From contig URFQ01000014.1 of assembly GCA_900547195.1 (NCBI GenBank), forward strand, positions 1-38,559: a DNA stretch of 38,559 nucleotides, in the 5' to 3' direction. This document shows, one piece after another, positions 15,852-24,126 of this stretch. Positions within the stretch are counted from its first letter, which is position 1, and every line of letters starts with the position of its first letter. Made by a program: the position numbers and the translations under genes. The notes beneath the pieces were generated by a model, which was not told where the DNA came from, did no database searches, and saw nothing but the letters and a program-made list of their open reading frames with translations. This stretch comes from an uncultured Butyricicoccus sp. (GTDB lineage: Bacteria; Bacillota; Clostridia; Oscillospirales; Butyricicoccaceae).

Positions 15852-17222
15852 ATGCTTTACAACGTTTTTGACTATGGCGCCAAAGGCGACGGCGTGACCA
15901 ATGACGCGCCGGCCATCCAGGCCGCCATCGACGCCTGTACCGCCGCCGGCGGCGGCCGGGTTGTGCTGCCCGGCGTACATACCTTTTACGCGAGCTCCAT
16001 CCTCCTGAAAGAAAATGTCGATCTTCATTTGGAACGCGGCGCGCGCCTCAAAGCGCACAGCGACATTGACACCTACTTCCACCCCAACGACGGCCAGACC
16101 GACCACGGCGTGGACCGCGTCGGCACCCCGGTGACCCTCAAGCCGTCCTATGCGTTCGTCTATGCGAAGGACGCCGACCACATCGCCATCACCGGCGACG
16201 GCGTCATCGACGGCAACTGCGACGCCTTTGTCAAGCGCGTCAGCCCATACTATGTGACGGGCGATTTTTACCCCCGCCCCACCATGATCTATGTGGAACA
16301 CTGCAACCACATCACCTTTCGCGATGTAACCATGACCGGCGCACCGTTTTGGACGCTGCATCCGGCGGGCTGCGATGATGTGCTGATTTCGCACATCCGC
16401 ATTCTCAATGCGCTGGACGTCGCCAACTCGGACGGCATCGACCCCGACCATTCAAGCAATGTGCGCATCCTCGGCTGCCATATCGTCTGTGCCGACGACT
16501 GTATTTGCCTCAAGTCGTCGGCCGGCAACATGGAGTACGGCCCCACGCGCAATATTGTAATTGCAGACTGCACGCTGACCTCGACCTCGGCCGCGCTCAA
16601 AATCGGCACCGAGGGCACCGGCGATTTTGAAAACGTTGTGGTAAGCAACTGCACCATTTCGGACACCAACCGCGGTATTTCCATCCAGATCCGCGATGGC
16701 GGCCATGTCAAAAACGTTTCCTTTTCCAACATCACCATTACGACCCGCCGCTTCTCAGAGAGCTTCTGGGGCTGCGCGGAGCCGATCACGATTACCACGC
16801 ACGACCGCGACGAGCATACCCCGAGCGGCTCCATCGAGGGCGTCCGCTTCTCGAACATTGTCTGCGAGGGGGAAAACGGTGTGTTTCTGTCCGGCAATGC
16901 GGGCAACCGCCTGCGCGATATCCGTTTTGAGGACGTGCGCGTCACGCTGCGCGCCACCTCCAAATGGCCGCGCGGCATGTACGACCTGCGCCCCGGCCCG
17001 ATGGCCGAGGGTATCCTGCACACCCCTTCGCCCGGCTTTTTCCTGCGCTGGGCGGACGGCGTGACCCTGCGCGACTGCAAGGCCGTGTTTGCAGGCGAGG
17101 ATCGTTCTGACTTTGGCGAGGCGCTTCGTGCCGAACATTGCGGCAGCCTGAAGCTGCACGATTTTGAAGGCAAGGCCGCACGCGCGGGCTTTGAGGACAT
17201 TCGTCTGGAGGACGCCCGCTGA
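15852..17222 (+). CDS. Glycoside hydrolase family 28 protein (polygalacturonase-like), cytoplasmic
   Basis: A 456-residue right-handed beta-helix protein. It starts LYNVFDYGAKGDGVTND, the usual GH28 opening, with no signal peptide, so it is probably intracellular. Catalytic motifs are NSDGID (Asp194, canonical NTD), ADDC (Asp215/216) and RGISIQIRDGG (Arg274/281, in place of RIK). The canonical GHG motif appears as SAALKIG at 246-248, so the usual His is missing. Start ATG 15852 has AAAGGAAG upstream. It sits 115 bases after the TRAP permease and probably hydrolyses an imported acidic disaccharide or oligosaccharide from pectin. The altered motif may mean a different linkage or sugar. Family assignment is firm; specificity is not. 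Confidence 0.88.
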   Translation: MLYNVFDYGAKGDGVTNDAPAIQAAIDACTAAGGGRVVLPGVHTFYASSILLKENVDLHLERGARLKAHSDIDTYFHPNDGQTDHGVDRVGTPVTLKPSYAFVYAKDADHIAITGDGVIDGNCDAFVKRVSPYYVTGDFYPRPTMIYVEHCNHITFRDVTMTGAPFWTLHPAGCDDVLISHIRILNALDVANSDGIDPDHSSNVRILGCHIVCADDCICLKSSAGNMEYGPTRNIVIADCTLTSTSAALKIGTEGTGDFENVVVSNCTISDTNRGISIQIRDGGHVKNVSFSNITITTRRFSESFWGCAEPITITTHDRDEHTPSGSIEGVRFSNIVCEGENGVFLSGNAGNRLRDIRFEDVRVTLRATSKWPRGMYDLRPGPMAEGILHTPSPGFFLRWADGVTLRDCKAVFAGEDRSDFGEALRAEHCGSLKLHDFEGKAARAGFEDIRLEDAR

Positions 17223-17252
17223 GGCGGAATCCCCTTCCGCCCCCGGCAGCAA

Positions 17253-17397
17253 AAGGGCCTGTTGCAAAATAAACTTTTGAAAAAATTACATGGATAAAAA
17301 GTTCTGGAGAATTGCTTAATACGGCAATTTTCCAGAACTTTTTTGATGTGTCGATTTTCTGTTTTGGCCTGAAAACTGCATTTTGCAACAGGCCCTT
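17253..17397. mobile_element. Putative 145-bp MITE-like palindromic element
   Basis: Perfect 18-bp terminal inverted repeats (17253-17270 and 17380-17397, AAGGGCCTGTTGCAAAAT) enclose a central near-perfect 20-bp stem (17297-17316 with 17325-17344, one G-U pair). The terminal core CTGTTGCAAA resembles ends of IS6-family insertion sequences. There is no coding capacity and no clear target duplication. It lies between convergent genes (GH28 and nagB), where it could also serve as a terminator. That it is mobile is inferred from form only. Confidence 0.55.
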
Positions 17398-17415
17398 CGT
17401 TTTTTGACAGACCGC

Positions 17416-17443
17416 GCCTTCCGCCGTTTACGGAAGGCTTTTT
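17416..17443 (+). terminator. Intrinsic terminator for the TRAP-GH28 operon
   Basis: An 8-bp stem GCCTTCCG/CGGAAGGC (17416-17423 with 17431-17438) followed by five T residues. It lies just before the convergent nagB stop. A smaller GGCGGAA/TTCCGCC hairpin (17223-17241) immediately follows the GH28 stop codon, on the other side of the palindromic element. Confidence 0.8.
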
Positions 17444-17446
17444 CCA

Positions 17447-18184
17447 TTACAGCAAGCCGCCGCACTGGCTGAGCGCAGCCTGGTCGGCAATGATGATCGC
17501 ATCGTGATGCAGCTGGAGGATCGAACCCGGCACCTGCGGGGTGACCGGCCCAAAGCACGACGCGCGAACCGCCCATGCCTTGTCCTCGCCGCTCGCGACC
17601 ACAAGCACCTTTTTCGCGGTCATGATCGTATGGATGCCCATGGAGTACGCACGGCGCGGCACCTCGTCCGCGCTGGCGAAAAACCGCTTGTTGGCCTCAA
17701 TCGTCGAGGGCGCCAGATCCACGCAGTGCGTGCCCTTGGCATAACGGTCGCCCGGCTCGTTAAAGCCGATGTGCCCGTTGCGGCCAATGCCCAAAAGCTG
17801 CAAATCCACATCCCCGAGGCTTTCCAGCAGCGCGTCGTAACGCGCGCATTCCCTTTCTGCGTCCAACTCTGTGCCGTCCGGCAAATTGATGTGCGCCGGA
17901 TCGACGTTTACATGGTCGAAGAAGTGCGAATGCATGAAATAGTGGTAGCTCTGCTCGTTGTCCGCCGCCATGCCGTAGTATTCGTCCAGGTTGACGGTCG
18001 TGACCTCGGAAAAATCCACGTCGCCCTTGTGATACCACTTGACGAGCTGGTCGTAGGTGCCGACCGGCGACGAGCCGGTGGCAAGGCCCAAAACCGAATC
18101 GGGCTTCAGGATAACCTGCGCGGAAATGATGTTCGCCGCCTTGCGGCTCATGTCGTTGTAATCTTTTGCACGAATGATTTTCAT
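17447..18184 (-). CDS. nagB: Glucosamine-6-phosphate deaminase
   Basis: A 245-residue cytoplasmic enzyme that converts glucosamine 6-phosphate to fructose 6-phosphate and ammonia. Signatures are LGLATGSSPVGTY (phosphate loop), VNLDEYYG (catalytic Asp) and GIGRNGHIGFNEPG (His/Glu active-site segment). It is the last gene of the ABC/GH4 operon. Its ATG overlaps the kinase stop by four bases, with GGGAGGT inside the kinase end. Ending a glycoside operon in NagB without a deacetylase (NagA) suggests that the hydrolysed unit is glucosamine 6-phosphate itself, or that NagA is elsewhere. Confidence 0.95.
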   Translation of the reverse strand: MKIIRAKDYNDMSRKAANIISAQVILKPDSVLGLATGSSPVGTYDQLVKWYHKGDVDFSEVTTVNLDEYYGMAADNEQSYHYFMHSHFFDHVNVDPAHINLPDGTELDAERECARYDALLESLGDVDLQLLGIGRNGHIGFNEPGDRYAKGTHCVDLAPSTIEANKRFFASADEVPRRAYSMGIHTIMTAKKVLVVASGEDKAWAVRASCFGPVTPQVPGSILQLHHDAIIIADQAALSQCGGLL

Positions 18185-19113
18185 AATCTACCTCCCGGTT
18201 CCGTAAGAAATCCATGATATTTCCGCGCGAGCGTCAGCAATTCGGATTCTGTGACCCACGCGGTCAGGCAGCCGACGCCGGTGACGCATTTGCCGCCCGT
18301 GATGTTGCCGAACAGCACGCTTTCCGGAAACGTATAGCCGTGGTACAGGCCGTACATCAGCCCGGCAAGAAAGGCGTCGCCCGCGCCGGTCGCGTCCCGG
18401 CAGGTAAACTCCGGGATATTGGGCACCGTGCGCGGCTGCCCGTCTACAAGGATCAGGCAGCCGTCCTTGTCCAGCTTGACCAGCGGGTGCTCCATATAAT
18501 CGGCCAGCACGCGGATGGCTTCCTCCGGCGTGTCTGTCCCGGTAATTTGCAGCGCCTCGCGGGTATTGGGGGTGAAATAGTCGGCGAGGCGCAGGTCATC
18601 GCGGTATTTTTCGAGGCTCATCTCATCGTCCCAGCCGATGTCGAACAGCAGGGTCGCGCCCTCTTCGTGCAGTTTTTCATAAACCGGCAGGAAGCCGGGC
18701 TGCATCTGGACAATGCGCGCGCCGGTGGACATTTGGTACACGGCGTCGCACAGCGCGTCCGTGATTTTGGCGGGCATGCAATAGGTGGCAAACGTGCGGT
18801 CGCCGGACGTGAGCATCACGCTGGTGACATTCAGCGGGATGCCCTCGCCCCCGGTGTACAGGTTCCGCGGCGTCACGCCGCTGCGCGCAAACTCGGCGCG
18901 CGCAAATTCGGAAAACAGGTCGTCCCCCAGATAGGTGGCCAATCGGGCGGGCAAGCCGAGCCGCGCGGCGCTCACCAGCGTACCCGGCGCGCCGCCGCCG
19001 AGCTGCACGCGGAAATCCGAGGAAAATATCTCCTCCCCCTCCTGCGGCACGCGCGGCATGCCGACATACATCAGGTCGACATTGGTCACGCCCGTGGATG
19101 CGATGAACGACAT
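18181..19113 (-). CDS. PfkB-family carbohydrate kinase
   Basis: A 310-residue sugar kinase of the ribokinase type. The N-terminal Gly-rich region is GGGAPGTLVSAARLG; the C-terminal anion-hole motif is DATGAGDAF with catalytic Asp246. ATG 19113 is chosen because GGAGGGA precedes it; an upstream start would lie within the GH4 gene. It is placed between GH4 and nagB, one base from the GH4 stop and overlapping nagB by ATGA. It may phosphorylate the sugar brought in by the ABC transporter so that the phosphate-requiring GH4 enzyme and NagB can act on it. The actual substrate is unknown. Confidence 0.9.
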   Translation of the reverse strand: MSFIASTGVTNVDLMYVGMPRVPQEGEEIFSSDFRVQLGGGAPGTLVSAARLGLPARLATYLGDDLFSEFARAEFARSGVTPRNLYTGGEGIPLNVTSVMLTSGDRTFATYCMPAKITDALCDAVYQMSTGARIVQMQPGFLPVYEKLHEEGATLLFDIGWDDEMSLEKYRDDLRLADYFTPNTREALQITGTDTPEEAIRVLADYMEHPLVKLDKDGCLILVDGQPRTVPNIPEFTCRDATGAGDAFLAGLMYGLYHGYTFPESVLFGNITGGKCVTGVGCLTAWVTESELLTLARKYHGFLTEPGGRL

Positions 19114-19114
19114 A

Positions 19115-20482
19115 TCAGTCCCTCCATCCGCCGATATACGGGGCGTTGAGCGCAAAATACTCGTCCGCAATCGCGGTGGCGAGCGAATAGGAGCCGACCA
19201 GCGGGTGCATGGTCAGGCACTCGACAATGTCCTTTTTGGAGCGGTTCACGATACCGCGCGCGGCCAGGCGTTCGTAATACTTCACCCGGCGGATCATCTC
19301 CAGATTGCCGGCCGGGATGTTCTCGATGCGATGGGGCTTGCAGCCCGCGCTCGAAATGTCGCAGGTGACCTCGATGATGTCGCTCTCTTCCAGCCCGTCG
19401 ATCGCGCCGCCGTTCGGCGCGCACAGGATCATGGAGCCCGTGCCGCCCGAAGCCGCGATCTCAATAAACTTGAGCGCCACGCCCGCGTAGCCGCCCGCAT
19501 CCTTGGAAGCAATGTCAAACGACCACGGTTTGTCGCGGCGGATGCCGGTTTCGTTCGCCATATAGGCGTTCTCGCGCTGGCCGTACCACTTTTCGAAGCA
19601 GGCGAGGCCGCTTTCAAAGTCATTTTCAATGTCGATATGCGACAGCTCTTCGGTCATGCGGCGGTTGATGTCGCGGATAACCTCGCCGCGGGTCACGCCC
19701 GCGTTCAGGATGTTTTCCACCGCCTTTTCACGGTAGTAAAAATAATATAGGTATTCGTTGAGCACGCAGCCGCGGTCGCGCAGCAGGGCTTTCTCGAAAA
19801 AGCGCATGTCGGTTTTGGCATAGGCTTCATCGCTTTCGATCAGCTCGGGCATGATCTCACGGCCGTCCAGGCGGATGCTCTGGAAATACGACAGGTGGTT
19901 GAGGCCATAGCACTCGCCGGTAATGCTCGACGGATCGGCGCCGTACAGGTCGGCAAACTGATGGAGCATCCCGCTCGGCGCATCGCAGATGCCGTAGGTG
20001 AAATCGTACCCCATGTCCCGCAGCGCCTGCGATACCACGCCCGCAGGATTGGTAAAGTTAAAGACCTTGACCGCGGGCTTCGCATATTTGCGGATGAGGT
20101 CGCAATAGCCCGCAAGCGCGGGCACCGAGCGCATGGCGAACGAAACGCCGGCCGCGCCCGTGGTTTCCTGCCCAAGAACGCCGCGGTCCAGCGCGATGCG
20201 CTCATCGCGCACGCGGGTATCGTCGCCGCCCACACGGATCGTGGTGATGACATAGTCGGCGTCCGTGACCGCCTCGACCGCGTCAGCCGTCAGCGTAAAA
20301 CGCATGTCCGGGCACAGCAGGCGCGCCACGTGGCGCGCAAGGCCGCCATAAATGCGCAGCTTTTCCGGGTTGTTGTCCATGAACACCAGTTCGTCGATAT
20401 GCAGCTCTCCGGCGCGCTGGGCAATGCTTTTGGCCAGGAACATGGAGCGCACGCCGCCGCCGCCAATTACAGTTAGTTTCAT
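19115..20482 (-). CDS. Glycoside hydrolase family 4 protein (6-phospho-glycosidase-like)
   Basis: A 455-residue NAD+- and metal-dependent glycosidase. The N-terminal Rossmann loop is LTVIGGGGVRSMFLAKSI. FNFTNPAGVVSQAL is the conserved family block. GICDAPSG (Cys166) and GLNHLSYF (His196) supply the usual Mn2+ ligands. The C-terminal LTMHPLVGSY and IADEYFALNAPYI are also typical of the 6-phospho-beta-glucosidase branch. GH4 enzymes cleave glycosides by transient C3 oxidation and mostly need a 6-phosphate. No PTS is encoded nearby; the PfkB kinase downstream may provide the phosphate. GGAGGT precedes the ATG. Confidence 0.9.
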   Translation of the reverse strand: MKLTVIGGGGVRSMFLAKSIAQRAGELHIDELVFMDNNPEKLRIYGGLARHVARLLCPDMRFTLTADAVEAVTDADYVITTIRVGGDDTRVRDERIALDRGVLGQETTGAAGVSFAMRSVPALAGYCDLIRKYAKPAVKVFNFTNPAGVVSQALRDMGYDFTYGICDAPSGMLHQFADLYGADPSSITGECYGLNHLSYFQSIRLDGREIMPELIESDEAYAKTDMRFFEKALLRDRGCVLNEYLYYFYYREKAVENILNAGVTRGEVIRDINRRMTEELSHIDIENDFESGLACFEKWYGQRENAYMANETGIRRDKPWSFDIASKDAGGYAGVALKFIEIAASGGTGSMILCAPNGGAIDGLEESDIIEVTCDISSAGCKPHRIENIPAGNLEMIRRVKYYERLAARGIVNRSKKDIVECLTMHPLVGSYSLATAIADEYFALNAPYIGGWRD

Positions 20483-20494
20483 AGAAAATACCTC

Positions 20495-21163
20495 CTAGGA
20501 TGGATTGGATCGAATGAGATACCGCTTGCAGCCGGACCAGCCCAGCAGGCTGGACACAAAGCCCGAAAGCCCGAAGGGCAGCAGCAGGCACACCGGAAGC
20601 GAAAGCGGGAAAAACAGCAGGCAGGGGAGTACGAACACCTCATTCACCGCAAGGCTGATCGCCGTGCAGCCGGGGCGGAGCAGGCAGAACAGCCAGGCGT
20701 TTTTGATCAGCGCCCCTGTCGGCAGATCCATCGCGGCCGCAAGCGGCCAGAAGTTTTGGAAAAAGGCCGTGGCCACGCACAAAAGCAGCATGCCGAGCAC
20801 GGCGGGCAGAAAGACATCCAGCGCGGCGCTCATGCGCAGCAGTGCAAAGCCCAGCAGCAGCAGCGCGAGCTCAACCAGGCCAAACCCGGTGTTCCGGGCA
20901 AAATCCTGCCGGAAAGCGCGGCGGAAATCGGGCCACACGTCGTTCGGGATATCGCGCGCCATATTCACCGTGCAGCGCGCCATGGCGGCGCGCGCGGCCC
21001 CGAACGTAACAGCTGGCAGCGCGCACACGATAAACAGGAAATTCACCTTCACAATCTGCCAGAACTCGCGTACAAAGATGTCCGCCGCCCGTGCCGCTCC
21101 GGTCTTAGGCGGCGCGTTTTTGTCAATGCCCGGGCCTTCCCGGAGATAGGATGGACGGAACAT
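20495..21163 (-). CDS. YesL-like membrane protein (DUF624)
   Basis: A 222-residue membrane protein with about five hydrophobic segments (VNFLFIVCALPAVTFG, FGLVELALLLLGFALL, FLPAVLGMLLLCVATAF, and two near the C-terminus). The opening FVREFWQIVKVNFLF and GAARAAMARCTVNMARD match the YesL/DUF624 pattern. Such proteins commonly accompany ABC sugar importers and YesMN regulators, but their job is not established. GGGAGGG precedes the ATG. Confidence 0.85.
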   Translation of the reverse strand: MFRPSYLREGPGIDKNAPPKTGAARAADIFVREFWQIVKVNFLFIVCALPAVTFGAARAAMARCTVNMARDIPNDVWPDFRRAFRQDFARNTGFGLVELALLLLGFALLRMSAALDVFLPAVLGMLLLCVATAFFQNFWPLAAAMDLPTGALIKNAWLFCLLRPGCTAISLAVNEVFVLPCLLFFPLSLPVCLLLPFGLSGFVSSLLGWSGCKRYLIRSNPS

Positions 21164-21177
21164 TGGTATCCCTCCCG

Positions 21178-22281
21178 TCAGAACGCGATGGCGCGTTCGG
21201 TTTCCTTGTCAAACAGATGCAGCTTGCTGCGGTCAATCGCCGCGCGGATGCAGCCGCCCGCGTTGATGTCGGCGCGGCCGGGCGCGCGCACGGTCAGCGG
21301 CACGCCGCCGCAGTCGCAGTGCGCGTAGATTTCCGCGCCCATCCGTTCCGCGATGTCCACATGCAGATCAATCGCGTTGTCCCGATGCTGCTCAAACAGG
21401 GAACCCTCGGTGTGCAGATCCTCCGGGCGGACGCCGAGCACGACGGTCTTGCCCGCATAGCGTTCCAGAGCGCCGCCCGCATCCGGCAGCGGGATGGTGT
21501 TTCTGGAAAACACGGCGGCATATCCGCCCGGGATCTTCCGGATTTCCGCGTCCACAAAGTTCATCTGGGGCGAGCCGATGAATCCGGCCACAAACAGGTT
21601 GCACGGATGGTCGTACAGCGCCTGCGGGGTATCGGCCTGCTGGATTTCGCCGCTCTTCATGACCACAATGCGGTCGCCCATAGTCATGGCCTCAGTCTGG
21701 TCATGGGTGACATAGACGAACGTGGTGTCGAGTTTTTTGTGCAGCTTGATAATCTCGGTGCGCATTTGGGTGCGCAGCTTGGCGTCCAGGTTGGACAGCG
21801 GCTCGTCGAGCAGGAAAACCGCCGGATCGCGCACCATGGCGCGGCCGAGCGCGACGCGCTGCCGCTGGCCGCCCGAGAGCTGCTTAGGTTTGCGGTTGAG
21901 CAGATGCTCAATATCGAGGATTTTGGCCGCCTCCTGCACCTTGCGGTCGATCTCCTCGCGCGGCGTCTTGCGCAGCTTGAGCGCAAAGGCCATGTTTTTG
22001 TAAACCGTCATGTGCGGATACAGGGCGTAGTTCTGGAACACCATCGCAATGTCGCGGTCCTTTGGCGCGACGTCGTTGACCACGCGCTCGCCGATGCGCA
22101 TTTCGCCGCCCGAGATTTCCTCCAGCCCCGCGATCATGCGCAGAGTAGTGGATTTGCCGCAGCCCGAGGGGCCGACGAGCACGACGAATTCCTTATCCTG
22201 AATTTCCAGGTTGAGATCCGAGATGACCTCGATATCGCCCGGATAGACCTTCCGGATATGCTCAAGAGAAATGTTTGCCAT
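21178..22281 (-). CDS. ABC transporter ATP-binding protein, UgpC/MsmK/MalK type
   Basis: A 367-residue cytoplasmic ATPase. Walker A is GPSGCGKST, the signature is LSGGQRQR and Walker B is VFLLDEP, followed by the D-loop and the TFVYVTHDQTEAMTMGDRI switch region. The C-terminal part is a TOBE-type regulatory domain (VVLGVRPEDL). It energises the two permeases that precede it. Many Firmicutes use one shared ATPase for several sugar importers, so a dedicated copy inside the operon is worth noting. Confidence 0.94.
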   Translation of the reverse strand: MANISLEHIRKVYPGDIEVISDLNLEIQDKEFVVLVGPSGCGKSTTLRMIAGLEEISGGEMRIGERVVNDVAPKDRDIAMVFQNYALYPHMTVYKNMAFALKLRKTPREEIDRKVQEAAKILDIEHLLNRKPKQLSGGQRQRVALGRAMVRDPAVFLLDEPLSNLDAKLRTQMRTEIIKLHKKLDTTFVYVTHDQTEAMTMGDRIVVMKSGEIQQADTPQALYDHPCNLFVAGFIGSPQMNFVDAEIRKIPGGYAAVFSRNTIPLPDAGGALERYAGKTVVLGVRPEDLHTEGSLFEQHRDNAIDLHVDIAERMGAEIYAHCDCGGVPLTVRAPGRADINAGGCIRAAIDRSKLHLFDKETERAIAF

Positions 22282-22296
22282 GTTATCAAACCCCTT

Positions 22297-23148
22297 CTAT
22301 TCTTTGACGGAGCCTGCGGTCAGGCTGGAAACCACCTGCTCCTGGAAGATTGCAAAGACGATGATCGACGGGATGACCGCAATCGTGACCGCGGCGAACA
22401 GCGCGGTGTAGTTAAAGCTGAACTGGGAGGTAAAATAGCTCAGCGACAGCGGGAGCGTGCGCGCATCCACGCTGCTGGTCAGGATGAGGGAAAAGGTGAA
22501 TTCGTTCCATGTGTTGAGGAAACACAGCACGGCCGCGGAGGTCAGGCCGCCCTTGGCGCAGGGCAGCATGATTTGGAAGAACGTGCGCAGGAAGCCCGCG
22601 CCGTCGATGTACGCCGCTTCCTCGATGGCCCGCGGGATGGACTGGAACGCGCCGCGCAGGATGAGCAGGCTCATCGGCATGTTAAGCGCCGTATTGACCA
22701 GGATGAGGCCGGTTTTGGTGTCGTACAGGCCAAGCTGGTTGACCACGCTGTACACCGGCTGCAAAAGCGCGGTCATGGGGATGACGAGCGACAGCGACAG
22801 GATGAGATACAGCAGCTTATTGCCCACAAAGCGGCACCGCGCGAACACATAGCCCGCCATGGCGAAAATCAGCACATTGCACACGGTCGCCATGCAGGTG
22901 ACCAGCACGCTGTTGCCGAAAAAGGTGAAGATCGGCGCCATGTCGAGCGCGGCGGCGTAGCCGTCCAGCGAAAAATGCGTGGGCAGCGAGATGCCGTTCG
23001 ACAGGATCTCGGCGTTGGTTTTAAACGAGGACAGGATGACCCACAGGATCGGGAACAGCGCCACGATCACGCACAGGGCCATGAACAGGTATTTGCAGAG
23101 GAAGAGCAGGCGGTCCCTCCCGCGCATGCTTCGGAATGTCGGTTGCAT
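22297..23148 (-). CDS. ABC sugar transporter permease, MalG type
   Basis: A 283-residue inner-membrane permease with six predicted segments. The coupling motif EEAAYIDGAGFLRTFFQIMLP is the EAA loop that docks on the ATPase. AAGGAGGG precedes the ATG. It pairs with the MalF-type permease upstream, 12 bases away. Confidence 0.93.
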   Translation of the reverse strand: MQPTFRSMRGRDRLLFLCKYLFMALCVIVALFPILWVILSSFKTNAEILSNGISLPTHFSLDGYAAALDMAPIFTFFGNSVLVTCMATVCNVLIFAMAGYVFARCRFVGNKLLYLILSLSLVIPMTALLQPVYSVVNQLGLYDTKTGLILVNTALNMPMSLLILRGAFQSIPRAIEEAAYIDGAGFLRTFFQIMLPCAKGGLTSAAVLCFLNTWNEFTFSLILTSSVDARTLPLSLSYFTSQFSFNYTALFAAVTIAVIPSIIVFAIFQEQVVSSLTAGSVKE

Positions 23149-23160
23149 AGAGGTCCCTCC

Positions 23161-24033
23161 TTAATAATCTTCTTCGTTGACCTTCATCGCCTTGTTGATG
23201 AGGGTCATGCACACCACGCCCGCGATGACGATGCATACGCCGATGGCGTTGGAATAGCCGTAGTTGTTTTCCGATTTATACACGCTGTACAGCATGAGCG
23301 GCAGGTTGGTCGTCGCCGTGCCCGGGCCGCCCTTGGTGGTGATGTAGATGAGGTCGAACATTTGCAGCATGTAGGTTGCCGCCATGACCATCGTGGTGCC
23401 GATGATTTTGCGCAGCAGCGGCAGCACGACAAACAGGTCGGTCTGGAACGAGGTCGCGCCGTCCACGCGCGCCGCCTCCAAAATCGAGTCGTCGATCGTG
23501 AGCGCCTCGGCGAGTACCAGCGTGGTCGTATAGCCGGCAAACAGGAACCAGATCATGGTGATGGACGGAAAAGCGGTCGAGGTGTCCATAAGCCAGTTGT
23601 GCGTCAGGCTTTCCAGGCCCACAGCCCGCAGAACCGAGTTGACCACGCCGTACTGGGGGTTAAAAATGTTGAGGAAAATCATACCCATGGCGGCGTTTGA
23701 AATGATGTTCGGGATCATGTACGCGGTGCGCACGAACTTCCAGCCGCGCGGCTTTTTGTACAGCGCCAGCGCGAGCAGCACGCCGATCGAAACATGGAGG
23801 ATGCAGTGGATGAGGATCCAGACGACCGTGTGGGTGCACGCCTCGGCAAACACCGGGTCGCGGAACAGGGCGATATAGTTCTGGAACCCGATGAAGGACA
23901 GGCCATCGCCGGTCAGGCGGTAGTCAAACAGGGACGAAGCAAAGACAATCACGAGCGGCACGGCATAAATCAGCAGGAACAGCGCGACCGCAGGAAGCAG
24001 AAAGACGGGAATCCACCCTTTTTTTTGTTTCAT
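23161..24033 (-). CDS. ABC sugar transporter permease, MalF type
   Basis: A 290-residue inner-membrane permease. The first membrane segment starts at about residue 9 (FLLPAVALFLLIYAVPLVIVF). The EAA loop is LEAARVDGATSFQTDLFVVLP. It forms the translocation pore with the MalG-type partner. AAAGGAA precedes the ATG. It is separated from the solute-binding gene by a strong hairpin. Confidence 0.93.
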   Translation of the reverse strand: MKQKKGWIPVFLLPAVALFLLIYAVPLVIVFASSLFDYRLTGDGLSFIGFQNYIALFRDPVFAEACTHTVVWILIHCILHVSIGVLLALALYKKPRGWKFVRTAYMIPNIISNAAMGMIFLNIFNPQYGVVNSVLRAVGLESLTHNWLMDTSTAFPSITMIWFLFAGYTTTLVLAEALTIDDSILEAARVDGATSFQTDLFVVLPLLRKIIGTTMVMAATYMLQMFDLIYITTKGGPGTATTNLPLMLYSVYKSENNYGYSNAIGVCIVIAGVVCMTLINKAMKVNEEDY

Positions 24034-24077
24034 AACAGCGTTCCTTTCCAGCGGCCCGATGGCCGGAGAGATAAGAA

Positions 24078-24102
24078 GGGCCCGGAGCTGCGCTCCGGGC
24101 CC
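24078..24102 (-). promoter_or_regulatory. mRNA hairpin between solute-binding protein and permease genes
   Basis: A perfect 11-bp GC stem (24078-24088 with 24092-24102) with a 3-base TGC loop and no U-tract. Hairpins at this place in ABC sugar operons typically protect the 3' end of the binding-protein message so that it is made in excess over the permeases. Confidence 0.65.
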
Positions 24103-24126
24103 CCAGGAAAATATGAGAGAGGAGAC

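Noticed and set aside
17253..17397. CRISPR or tRNA-like structure
   Set aside because: There are only two repeat ends with no spacers, and no cloverleaf or anticodon arm can be drawn; the same holds for the rest of the window.
21151..23700. Long open frame on the plus strand (849 codons) and another at 23794-25581
   Set aside because: They run opposite to clear ABC transporter genes, and the translations are Arg/His/Gln-rich without any known motif.
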